This document shows positions 36,501 through 48,152 of a stretch of 64,000 nucleotides of DNA, in pieces. Within the stretch, counting starts at the first letter, position 1, and each line of letters opens with the position of its first letter. The notes beneath the pieces were generated by a model. The model was given only the letters and a program-made list of their open reading frames with translations, was not told where the DNA came from and did no database searches. This DNA is from Myrica gale (taxonomy: Eukaryota; Streptophyta; Magnoliopsida; Fagales; Myricaceae): the NCBI GenBank assembly GCA_963930655.1, contig OZ005621.1, forward strand, positions 13,317,001 to 13,381,000. The letters are read 5' to 3'. Both the position numbers and the translations under genes were made by a program.

Positions 36501-37546
36501 GTGTCTTATACACTACCCAGGAAGACCAAGTGTAAGTGGATACTGTAAGTGGACAGTAAGTGTTCCTTTTTCAAAACTGGAATGACACACTGCATCGTTT
36601 CATGAACAAGCATGAGAGTTTAATCGAGCATGACACGACATGTGCATTGCATGAATTTTTCAAGAAGAATGTTTATGCAATGATTTTATGGAAAGACTAT
36701 GAAAAGTTTTATGAAATGATAAGTTAAGTTAAGGGGCACTGGTCGGTACCGTACCATCAAGATGGACTCCCATACCGAAGGACGAATGCAAGAAGGATGG
36801 GTGAATCCACGAGGCTGTGCAACCACATTGAAGGACATTGAGAAGGTGTGGGCCTCCAAGGGTCAAGTCTAGCCACTGAAGGAGGAATGCGAGAAGGTGC
36901 GCTAGCTGACCATATGTAAGGTCTCCAAGGGAATTCGGGGACGGTTCCAAAGGGAACGCACAACCCTGACTTCAGGGGTTAAATGGAGTGATCCCACAAG
37001 TAAATGATATGAAATGGTTATGAAAAGGCCAAGAGTGACACAAGTATGAATAAGTAATTTTCAAGGGCCTGGGGCCGAATTTAAGCAAGAGCATATGCAT
37101 ATCCATGACATGCATGTGCATCATCTATCAAGTTTCTTTTCATGATTAAGCAAGCATGAGTCAAGCAAGCATAAGTCAAGAGCATGTTTCCAATTTATGT
37201 CTTTCCCTTACTGAGTCTTTTTTGACTCACGTTCTCAAAATTGTGTCATTCCAGATGTCTCAGGTGAAGAGAGTCAGGAGGACTACCTGACATAGAAGCA
37301 CAAGAAATATGTTCTAAATTTTGATGATAGTGGCTTGAGCGTCGGTAGTTGGCTTTTATATGTTATATATGTTTTGTATGAAAAACTTAATGAGAACCCT
37401 GATTATGTATGATTTAGCTCGAATCCCTCGCGATCCTGTACGTTTCCGCCGTAATCACGTAAGTATGTAAGTAAGAACGCTAGAGCCATCCGGGGGATAG
37501 CTCGCGGCTGGCACGGTCCCTGCGGGATGCCGTTCGGGGCGTGACA
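33544..37546 (+). mobile_element. Solo LTR A (plus), inserted in element B
   Basis: This 4003-bp LTR starts TGTGAGACCCCG, ends GTTCGGGGCGTGACA and has a perfect duplication AAATG (33539-33543 and 37547-37551). It is closely similar to A1 along its length. Its module arms CTGGAATGACACA (36577-36589) and TGTGTCATTCCAG (37242-37254) are perfect complements. It is the innermost layer of the nest and hence younger than B. Confidence 0.95.
36577..37254 (+). promoter_or_regulatory. Conserved inverted-repeat module in solo LTR A (plus)
   Basis: Perfect 13-bp inverted arms of the GACAC/GTGTC type enclose three degenerate ~50-bp units (36770-36920) and, just inside the right arm, TGAGTC-n6-GACTCA. The arms differ from those of B and D by one matched change on each side. 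Confidence 0.6.
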
Positions 37547-37912
37547 AAATGAGTGCAAAGAAAAAGATTCGACATGGGAAAAAGATTCATGGGAATACAT
37601 TGAAAGAGAGTTGGGTAGAGGAAGAAGTATTCTAGATGATTCTTCTGAGGACCCATCTCAGGAAGTGAACTTTGTTCCTAGACACCATGAACCTTCGGGT
37701 AATGTGGTCCAAGACTCCAGTAATGGAAGTCAGAGTTACGGAACCGTGTCCCACTCTTGGGCGGGTAGTAACTCCCCTGACCATGTTAATTACGATGATG
37801 TTAGTAGTGAGGCTAGTTCGAGTGTTCGGCCACACCCGTATGGTCCTAGACCTCCACCACCAGGGCAAAATTTCAAGTAAGGGGGATCGAATTCCGGGGA
37901 CGGAATTTCTGT

Positions 37913-37925
37913 AAGGAGGGGAGGA
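37913..37925 (+). other. Polypurine tract of element B
   Basis: AAGGAGGGGAGGA directly abuts the TG of the 3' LTR, the normal position for plus-strand priming. Confidence 0.85.
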
Positions 37926-40836
37926 TGTGAGACCCCGAATTTAATTCTATCAATTTACTGCTTATGAGCTTTTAAGTATGTATTATTTAATTAAGAGTGT
38001 ATTATGGAGAATGTATGTATGATTTTATTTATCTAAAGTTATGTCTGGATGGAATTTCTCCCTAGCGTTTTATGAGTTTTAAGCTAGAAGTTTAAATGTT
38101 ATATTAATTGTTCTTGATTAATTGAGCGGTTGAGATTTATTAGCTTGAAGTGTTTTATTAATTGAATATGTCCGTAAGTTACAATAATTGGAGAAATTTA
38201 AATAGGCTTTAATTTTGATATATATGTGATAATATGTGGATTCTTGGAACAAGAAATGAGGAGACATATTAAGGTTAAATTTGAGGAGTGGCAGGAAAAG
38301 AAAAGAAAATTTTCTTTAGGGGCAGAAAAGGAAAGAAGAGAAAAAATTGAGGGATAAAAAGGGAAGTAGGGGGAAGGGCAGTTTTGCCTTTTCCCTTCCC
38401 CCAATCTCTTCCCGTATAAGCCAGCCCCCTCCCCATATTCTCATAAGCTTGCCCTAACTCACCCGACCAAGAGAAGAAGAAGGAGAAAGAGGAAGAAGAA
38501 CGAAGAACGAAGAACGAAGAAGAAGAAGGAGAAAGAAGATAAAGGAGAAGAAGGAAAGGAGAAGGAGAAAAGCTAGGTAAAATCCGGCCCTTTCTAGGAA
38601 AATCTCTGCTGGCCATCTCTCCCATTCTCTTCTTGCTTCCTTTTGTTGGTTGGTTGTTGTCTAGATAGATTTTCTCCTTGAGTTTCATGTGTTTTCTTTG
38701 AAGAAAATGTGGATCTAGTGAGTTTTAGAGAGTTGTATGGATTGTGCACAAAACCATGGAGAATATGGTTAGATCTGGAACTTTAAAAACCAAAGAGAAA
38801 CATAGATGCACACTAGGTGTTTGATAAAAGACCAAAGGAAATGGAATAGATGCAATAGCATTTGTTTGGAGGGTTGGAATCATGGTATTGTTAGAAGTCT
38901 TGATTTGTAGGTGTTAAATGGAAGTCTGGAATATGAGGTTATAAGAGGAGAGCATGTTAAGACAAATTTTGTGGGTGTTGGATGTATTATGTGTGTTTGG
39001 TGTCTGAAATACGGACTGACGCTAGACAGGCGCTCGAGCACCCTTCAAGAATTATTCGTGCAGTAAGTTCACGCTCGACAGGCACTCGATTAGCGCTCGA
39101 GCACCCTTCAAGAAATTTTTGTGCAGTAAGTTCACGCTCGACCGACGCTCGACCAGCGCTCGAGCATCCCTTAACATTTTTATACAGAGGCTGAGCGCTC
39201 AACCGGCGCTCGACCGGCTTCTTTGAATTTCACGAAATTTTTCCTAAGTTTCTAAGTTTCCTATTGACCTATTAGAAGACTCTACTAGGTTTTTCACTTA
39301 AGAAAATGCCTTATGGTGTAAGATCACCAACTAGAGGTCAAGAATATGGATGTTTTTGTATGAGGAAGTATGAGTTATTGAATGACTACTTTATACACCT
39401 AGTGAACCTTTGAATAACACTAGTGTGACCCAATTGTAGGCAAGTACAATTCAGGCGCTCAAGGGAACGAAGGTAAGGGGAACTTGTAAGAGGAGCTTAC
39501 GTTTGTAAGTAGCAATCGTAAGTAGGAACTTACGCTTTTCAAAACTGGAATGATACACAGCATGAAAGTATTTATGAATAAGCACATCAAGCATGGCATG
39601 ACACGAGCATTTCATGATTTTCTTGAAAGAAAAAGAAGCATGCAAGCATGGAAAGTATTATGGATATTCATTTTCAAGCATGACATTATCAAGCACGACA
39701 TGAATACATCATGATCAATTGCATTCATTTTCCTCATGAGAAAGGAGAAATTTTATGCAAATGAAAGTATCATTCTTATGCTACTTTATGATAAGTTTTA
39801 TGACAAGTTTGTTAATGAACCCAAGTCGGTCGGTACCGTACCAAGTCAAGTAGGTGCATCCATACCGAAGGACGTTTACGTGAAGGGTGGATGTCACCTA
39901 AGGCACCCATACCGAAGGATGCTTGCAAGAAGGATGGGTAGTCCACGAGGTATGTGCAATCACACTGAAGGATGCTTGGAAGAAGGTGTCAACCTCGAAG
40001 GGTCGTGTCTAGCCACTGAAGGATGAATGCGAGAAGGTGTGCTAGCTCGACCATATGTAAGGTCCCTAAGGGAAATAGGGGACAGTTCCAACGGGAACAC
40101 ACAACCCTGATGTCAGGGGTAATTAGAGGGCAAGTAGCCCATCAGATAAGATGAGAAATGATTTTTCCAAAAGCAAGAAAATTTACAAGTATAAGTATTG
40201 TTTTCAAGAGCAAGTGCATGTGCATATGCAAACATGAGGCATATACGTACATCACGATTCATGATCATGCATGAATCGCATTATGTTTACATGATTATGA
40301 TTTCAAGTTCAAGTGCATGCTTACGATTTCAAATCCATGTTTTAGCTATAATTCCTTATTGAGTCTTTCGACTCACAGTTTTAAATTGTATCATTCCTAA
40401 TAATGTTTCAGGGGAGGAAACTTAAGAGGAGGACCTTGAATCCCTAGGAGAAGGGTTGGCGATAATGTCTTTTTCTTTTTGCTTTTTATTAGTAAAGGTT
40501 TAGATAATTTTTGTAAGAGCCGGCATGAGCCTCCGTGATGTGGTGGTCATGGGTTATTCGGCTTAGTAAGTTAAGGATTTTAAACTGGTTGATATTTTGA
40601 GACCATGTTATGACCACTTTGAATTATGGATGGGAAGCATGTTCTTATGTACGTTATACGCTAGCAATATAAGGCTTCTTTTAAATATTGAGGCATTATG
40701 ATATTCCGCTGCAAGAATCCTCTGGATGAGGTATATATTCTGCTGCAAGAATTTTAGTAAGTACGCTTGAGCGTTCCTTGTTGAGAATGCTCGCGGCTGT
40801 CATTAGCCTCGTCTAGCTAGCGTTCGGGGCGTGACA
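37926..40836 (+). repeat. 3' LTR of element B
   Basis: The 2911-bp partner of 25338-28307 shares TATA motif, GAA tract, palindrome cluster (39018-39215) and module (39545-40399). It is followed at once by the duplication TCGTA and then by element C sequence. Confidence 0.95.
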
Positions 40837-40862
40837 TCGTAACTGAGGTTTCAACTCTTTTA

Positions 40863-43800
40863 ATGGCAACCAATGTTAGTACCACCTTAGTTGAAGGTAA
40901 ATCCACAAATAGACCACCTCTCTTCAATGGAACATGTTATAATTATTGGAAAGTTAGAATGAGAATCTATATTCAAGTCATAGATTATGATGTATGGAGA
41001 ATAATCTCAAACGACCCTAGATTTCCTAGAAACAAGGAAGGTATATTGAAGGATGAAAAGGAATTTGATGATGATGATTTGAAACTCATATCTTTGAACT
41101 CAAAAGCTATTCAATGTTTTATATTGTGCTTTAGATTCAAATGAGTTTAATCGAATTTCCGGTTGTGAGACCGCAAAGCAAATTTGGGATAAACTACAAG
41201 TAACTCATGAAGGTACAAGTCAAGTAAAGGAATCCAAAATAAGTACGCTTGTACATAATTATGAGCTCTTCAAAATGAAATCCGATGAATCTATTTCATC
41301 CATGTGTACTCGCTTTACTAATATTGTGAATGGTCTTAAATCCCTCGGTAAAGAATATACTAACGATGAAATGGTGAGAAAAATTCTTAGGTGCTTGCCT
41401 AAAGCTTGGGAACCCAAAGTAACTGCCATTCAAGAGGCTAAAGATGTCATGCCCCGAACGACATCCCGCAGGGACCGTGACAACCGCGAGCTATCCCCGG
41501 ATAGCTCCAGCGTTCTTACTTACATTCTTACGTACTTACGGCGGAAACGTATAGGATCACGAGGGATTCAAGCCAATTCATAACATAATCAGGGTTCTCA
41601 TTAAGTTTGCATACATAATCATACATAACATATTTAACACCCAAAAAGTGACGGATCTCATCGATCAAGTCACAATCATCAAAATATGAATATAATCTTT
41701 GTCCTTCTAATTCAGGTAGTCCTCCTGAGTTTCTTCACCTGAGGCATCTGGAATGACTTAATTTTAAAAACGTGAGTCAAAAAGACTCAGTAAGGGAAAA
41801 ACATAAACTTAAAACATGCTCTTGACTTATACTTGCTTAATCATGAAAAAGAAACTTAATTCATGATGCACATGCATGTCATGGATATGCATATGCTCTT
41901 GCTTCAATTCGGCCCCAGGCCCTTGAAAATCTTTCATTCATGCTTCCTTGTAAAATTGGCCCTTGGCCCTCGAAAATCACTTATTCATACTTGTGGGCTT
42001 ATTCGCTCCATTTAACCCCTGAAGTCAGGGTTGTGCGTTCCCATTGGAACCGTCCCCTACTTCCCTTGGAGACCTTACATTCGGTCAAGCTAGCACACCT
42101 TCTCGCATTCGTCCTTCAATGGCTAGACATGACCCTTGGAGGCCCACACCTTCTCAATGTCCTTCAGTGTGGTTTGCACAGCCTCTTGGATTCACCCATC
42201 CTTTTCGCATTCTTCCTTCGGTATGGGAGTCCATCTTGATGGTACGGTACTGACCAGTGCCCCTTGACTTAACTTATCGTTTCGTAAAATTTCCATAATC
42301 TTTCCATAAAATCATTGCATAAAAGCCTCTTTAGAAAAATCATGCAATGCACATGTCATGTCATGCTTGCTCGAAATCTCATGCTTGTTCATGAATCGAT
42401 GCAGTGTGTCATTCCAGTTTTCATAAAAAGTGTAAGATTCACTTACGATCCACTTACGGTTTCCACTTACTAGTTCCACTTACTCTTGGTCTCCTTGATA
42501 ATGTATAAAGACACGTAGATCGCCTACAAGTGATTCAAACATTTCTTAGCACTAAGAAATAAGTACGTAATCATATAAGTTAAATATTTGCATTTTAAAT
42601 CGGTTATTAACCAAAGATATACTTCTGAAAATATAATATTATTCTCAAAGGTTTTATATAGAATTCTTTTTAATTATCTTACTTAGGTTTTATAATTAGC
42701 AAACTAATTGCACTTAATCAAATCCTAATATTTCTTTTATTGCATATTTTACACTAAGTCTTTAAGTTCACCAATTACTAAACCTAATCATAATTAATCT
42801 TTAGCTTAACATTAAACTTCTATGCAACCCGAAATATAAGCTATTTAGTCCATCATAAGTTTCGGCCAACCTAGTTAAATCCTCCATCAATACTTAACAC
42901 CACTAAAACTTTGCTAATTCTTTTAATCCAAATCTTTAAACCTATTATCTATGTTTTTCTCTTACTAATCCGACGTGTTTATGATTGAGCTTAAATCTTC
43001 TAACTTATTTGGTCATAACCCTAATTTTATTATCCATCACATATAAACATAAATCTCATTCATAGGGTTGCTATTAGGGTTCCACTTATTAGGTCATTCG
43101 GCCATGTACCATTTTAAGCATTTCTTCTCTAAGTTTTCTTCTCCAATGGTGATCTCATCCTCCATTTTTCAGATTCACAACCTAGGATCTACCAATCACA
43201 ACACAACTTCTAGATCTAACACAATGCCGTATTCGGCCAACACAAATTGTTCATAAAAAGAATTAGCTCTTTCGATTTGCATGCAACCTATTATATTTCA
43301 AGCCTAGCCCATATGCATGTGTTCACTAAACCTTTATACATGTCATGATCATTCATCAAATTGACATTTAACAAAATATATTTAGAGATTCAACACCTAT
43401 AAGTTTCGGCCAACACCATAAATCATAACCCTTCATGGCAAAACTTGCAATCATGCATACCCTTTGCATTTTAAGATTATACTAGCATGCATTATTCATC
43501 CTTAACATTTTTTTCTAACATTTAAGTTCGGATTTCATGCTTATATAGCTAGATCTAACATTATACCTTAGGGTTGATCTCATAACCTCAAGATCTAAAA
43601 AAATCAAGACACTAACTCAAGATCCCACCATAATATATTCGGCCAACATCATATTCAAAACTAACAACCCACATCTTTGGCCTTACCTTGATGATTATCA
43701 CAAGCCTTGAGTACCTAGAACAATAAAATACTCTAGGTTAGAACTTATAAAGAACTTTAAGCAAGAACACTAAGTAGAATCAAACCTACCTCTACCTTCA

Positions 43801-46800
43801 CCAAAATTTTACCAAAACTCTTCCTTCTCCCAACTTTCGGTTCACCCTCTTTAAAGTGGTTCCAAGCTTGATTGTAAGGTGTTAAGGTAGGTTTTATGGT
43901 GAGAAAAATATGGTAAACTTCTAAGGAAATGAACTAAATTTCTTCAAGAGAAAAGTGGCTAAATGAGTAGAGTTTTCAAAGGAGGAAATTGAGTTGCACA
44001 AGGAGAGGGTTCAGTCACCACAAGGAGAGAACCAAACTTGAACTTTGGAGTGTGATTTAGGTTGCAAAAGGGAAAAGAACAAGACTTGAGCTTGGAGGAG
44101 AGATTCGGTCAAGAGAAGAAAAAGAGAGAGAGAGTTGGAAGAGATGAAGTGTTCGGCCAAGTGAGGAAAATGAGGAGTGTTGAAATGAAATGGTGATATT
44201 TGGCCAAGGCACATTCAAATGTGAAGTGTGAGTTGAGTTGGAAATTGAATCTCCCAAGGTGAGTTATTGCTATGACACATGACAATGACAAATTTGAAAT
44301 GACAAGAGAGAAAGTTTGAAGAAAAAATGGGGTGAATGTGGGGGGGGTTGGCCGGCCATGCATATCCTCCTCTCTTCCTTTTTCTTTTCACCTTTTCTCA
44401 CATCAACTCTTGTCCCCTAAAGCCATGTCCTTGCATTAAATTTTCTCTCCTTTCTCACTTTGAATCTTCACGTGAACTTCACCCCATAGCTTGATCTCCT
44501 TTTGCTTTTCTCTCATTTCTCTTCCAATGTGTTGTCTTGTCAATCAATTGCTCTCTTTCACTTCTTACAACTTCACATGGGTTCATAACTTTTTGGCTTT
44601 CTCTTACTACGTAAATGGCTTTCTCTTTAAGCTCATTTATTTTGTTTGGTTGCATTGCAACTAACTTAGTTACTCTCCCACAACTAACTTTCAATTTAGT
44701 TACTATTTCACCTAACTTATCTCCTACAACCTCTCTAGCTTATCTAGTTCAATCACTTAGCTTATCATCTCATAAGCATGATATATTATCTTAAGATAAT
44801 GGCTCTAGCCTATCTCTACAATAGTCACAATGACTTATTACATAAAAAGTTCTCTAACTTATCATCATGCTTGCTTATCACTATGATAAGCAAGTGTGCT
44901 TATCATTTTAAACTCTCTTAAACTTTATCATATGCCTAGTAACTTATCATCTAATATTCCAATGATAATTCAACTATTAATTTAGGCCATATGATAATAC
45001 TATATGCCACCTATTAATGACACAAAAATATTCAATACTTAAAAGAAATTCATGATTTTATTCCATTTAATTATTTTCGGCCTTTATATAAAAATCTTTA
45101 ATCATAATTTAATTTTATGGATTATTAAATATATTAGGCAAATGGAAAATATAAATTCATAAGAGAAACTTACCTTGCAAGTTTCGGCTCTTAGGAAAAT
45201 ATAATTTAAACTTTGCACAAAACTCCCAAAATGACAAGAAAATTATTTAGGAAAACTTTCATGAAATAAGTCTCATATTAATTTATGTACCTTAACATAA
45301 AGCTTAGGCCATACATTGGCCAAAAATATGGCTTCATAATAAAATTAAAGCTAATACATCGGAAATTAAAAGCTAATACATAAGAAATAGCATAAGAAAT
45401 AATCGGGTCTCACAAAAGACTTGGCCAAGCTCTCATTAGATAAACTCATGGGTTCTCTCATGACACATGAGATGAACCGAGCAAAGGGAGATGAGGAAGA
45501 AGGCAAAGGAAAAAAAGGAATTGTCCTGAAAGCCTCATGCTCAAGTAGTGATGAGTCTTCCGAAGACGATGAAGAAATGGCATTATTCACCAAGAAGTTC
45601 AAAAAATTCTTTCGGAAGAAACAAGGGGATAGAAGATTTCAAAGAAAGACAAGCCACAAAGGGGATAGTAGCAAGAAGAATGAGATTATCAGTTTTGGAT
45701 GCAAAAAACCGGGTCACATAAAGACGGATTGTCCTAACCTTGAAACCCATAAGAAATCCAAGAATTTCAAAGACAAGAAGAAGGCCTTCTTGGCTGCATG
45801 GGGAGAAAATTGATTTGGGTACCAAAGATCAAAAATTGATTCATTTTGCAGGTGTGGTTCTAGTCCAAAAACACAAAGGAACATTGGGTTCTTGATAGTG
45901 GATGCTCCAAGCACATGACTGGAGACAAGAGTTGGTTCAGCTCTCTTTGTCTCAAAGAAAATGGTTCAGTTACCTTTGGTGATAATGGCAAAGGAAAAAT
46001 ACTTGGCATTGGTAGTATTGGTATGTATCCTAATCCCATAATCGAAAAAGTGCTTCTTGTTAATGGGTTAAAACATAATCTTCTAAGTATAAGTCAATTA
46101 TGTGATAAAGGAAATCGAGTCATCTTTGAATCATCTATGTGTCTTGTTGAACACATAGAAAGTAAGAAAGTCTTGTTTGTTGGGCATAGATTTGAAAATG
46201 TGTATACGGTTCATTTAGAGAGCATCTCTCCTCAGAAAACATAAAATGTCTTTCAGCTCTACATGATAAGGATAGTTGGTTGTGGCATAGAAGACTTGCT
46301 CATGCAAGTATGGACTTGATTTCAAAATTAGCCAAAAAGAATTTAGTTTTCTGTTTGCCTAACCTTATTTTTGAAAAGAATAAAATTTTAAGGCTTGTCA
46401 AAAAGGCAAACAAATCAAAACTTCTTTTAAGCCTAAAAATGTTGTGTCCACTTCTAGACCACTATAACTTCTACACATGGATTTATTTGGCCCAACCCGA
46501 GCATTAAGTTTGGGTGGCAAACGTTATGGCTTTGTGGTAGTTGATGACTTTAGTAGATTCACATGGGTTATATTTCTAGCTCATAAAGGTTGAGTTAATT
46601 CCTTATAGAAAATGGTTTTTCACGAGGCAAAATTGATACTACCCTTTTTACCAAAGAGAAAGACAATGATTTGTTGATTGTTCAAATTTATGTTGATGAT
46701 ATCATTTTTGGATCAACTAATGAAGTCTTGTGTAAAGAGTTTTCACAAGTAATGCAAGGTGAATTTGAGATGAGTCTCACGGGGGAATTGAACTATTTCC

Positions 46801-47640
46801 TTGGACTTCAAATCAAACAAAGCAATGAAGGGATCTTCATCAACCAAGCAAAGTATACAAAAGATCTTCTCTAGCGTTTCTCTATAGAGAGTTCAAAACC
46901 AATTAGCACACCTATGAGTCAATCAACAAAGATGGAAATAGATGAAAATGGTAAGAATGTGGACCAAACCAAATACCGAGGTATGATTGGATCCTTACTC
47001 TATCTTACCGTTAGTAGGCCGGATATAATGTTTAGTGTTTGTATGTGTGCTAGATATCAATCGTGTCCTAAGGAATCTTATCTTATTTCAGTTAAACGAA
47101 TTTTTAGATATCTTGTTGGAACTCAAAATCTAGGATTTTTTTTATCCTGAGAGTGTTGAATTTAATTTACTAGGATACTCGGATGCGGACTATGCTGGTT
47201 GTAAAATTGATAGAAAGAGTACTAGTGGTGCTTGCCAATTCCTTGGCCCCTCACTAGTCTCTTGATATTGCAAGAAACAAAACTCCGTAGCTCTATCAAC
47301 TACAAAAGCTGAGTATATTGCTCTGAGCAATTGTTGTGCACAAGTTTTATGGATGAAATAACAACTAGAAGATTTTAATCTTCATTACACTCTCATCCCA
47401 ATAAAATGTGACAACACCAGTGCTATAAATCTTACAAAAAATCCAATTCAGCACTCTAGGACAAAACACATTGAGATAAAGCATCACTTTATTCGTGATC
47501 ATGCTCAAAGAGGGTATAGTCCTTGAGTTTGTAAAAACCGACCTTCAATTGGCGGATATTTTCACAAAACCCCTTAATGAGGATAGATTTTGTTTTATTC
47601 GACAAGAAATAGGAATGAGATTTCCTTTAGCTTAATGTGA
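40863..47640 (+). pseudogene. Gag-pol region of copia element C (broken, split by solo LTR A)
   Basis: The parts recognised are: Gag N-terminal region (40863 on; PPLFNGTCYNYWKVRMRIYI is typical of SIRE/Maximus-type Gag), a later Gag part with a CCHC knuckle (CKKPGHIKTDC, about 45700-45735), aspartic protease (LDSGCSKHMTGD, about 45890-46240), integrase zinc region (WHRRLAHASMDLISKLAKKN, about 46280), reverse transcriptase (YVDDIIFGSTNEV, about 46680-46870) and RNase H (about 47160-47620). The order protease-integrase-RT-RNase H is copia. Pol is incomplete and the region has several breaks. Solo LTR A (41445-45414) lies within Gag. Confidence 0.88.
41445..45414 (-). mobile_element. Solo LTR A (minus), inserted in the gag of element C
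   Basis: On the minus strand it starts TGTGAGACCCG and ends GGGGCATGACA, with a perfect duplication AAAGA (41440-41444 and 45415-45419). The 3970-bp length fits the other A copies. The GATAAG array appears reversed at about 44730-44970 and the module spans 41748-42417. No coding region is attached. Confidence 0.93.
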
Positions 47641-47786
47641 TGATATATGCCTATTTTGATGCCTTGAATATGCTTCTTGGATGCTTAGATCATGGCTTGA
47701 TTTATATGCTAAAATGCTTTATGATGATATTAGTTCAAATTGATTTCATTGAAAATTCTCTGAAGCAATTTTACTTTGTATAGAAT

Positions 47787-47950
47787 GTGTCGACACTTGG
47801 TAATTCAAGTGTCAACACATCTGGTTTTAATGGCGTTTTGCACCAAGGAAGTATGTGCCGACACATGTCCTGAATGTGTCAACACATTAGCTTTCGGGTA
47901 CATGTGCAATGTGCCGACACATTGATCCAATGTGTCGACACATATATCGG
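47787..47950. repeat. TGTCGACACA-type palindromes in the interior of element C
   Basis: About six copies of TGTCGACACA or variants (TGCCGACACA, TGTCAACACA) lie between RNase H and the env-like region. The same motif clusters in both LTRs of C. Presence inside as well as in the LTR hints at a role, or at local copying between LTR and interior. Confidence 0.6.
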
Positions 47951-48152
47951 GCACAGTGTTTTTAAAAAACCGGGTATCCGCATGTAATATCAAGCCTCGT
48001 AGGGCAAGGGTCGGCACATTTCTCCCCTTCCCATTCATAGACCTCTCTCTCTCACCCTAGCCGAGCCTTTTCTCTCCTCCCCACGAAATCCTTTCACCGG
48101 CCGGACCTCCTCTTAAACTCTAACCGCTGACAACACCACTGCACTTGCCAAG

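Larger units (their letters stand above)
25338..40836 (+). mobile_element. Element B: full-length Tekay/Del chromovirus (Ty3-gypsy), broken
   Basis: It has LTRs of 2970 bp (25338-28307) and 2911 bp (37926-40836), and a perfect duplication TCGTA (25333-25337 and 40837-40841). The primer site TGGTATCAGAG is at 28314 and a polypurine tract at 37913-37925. Gag, zinc knuckles, protease, reverse transcriptase, RNase H, integrase and a C-terminal chromodomain are in Ty3-gypsy order. The structure is whole, but the coding part has several breaks and a solo LTR A inserted in the 3' part. A hand count over ~300 bp gives about 3 LTR differences per 100, about one million years at commonly used grass rates and more if the host is a slow-evolving tree. 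Confidence 0.95.
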
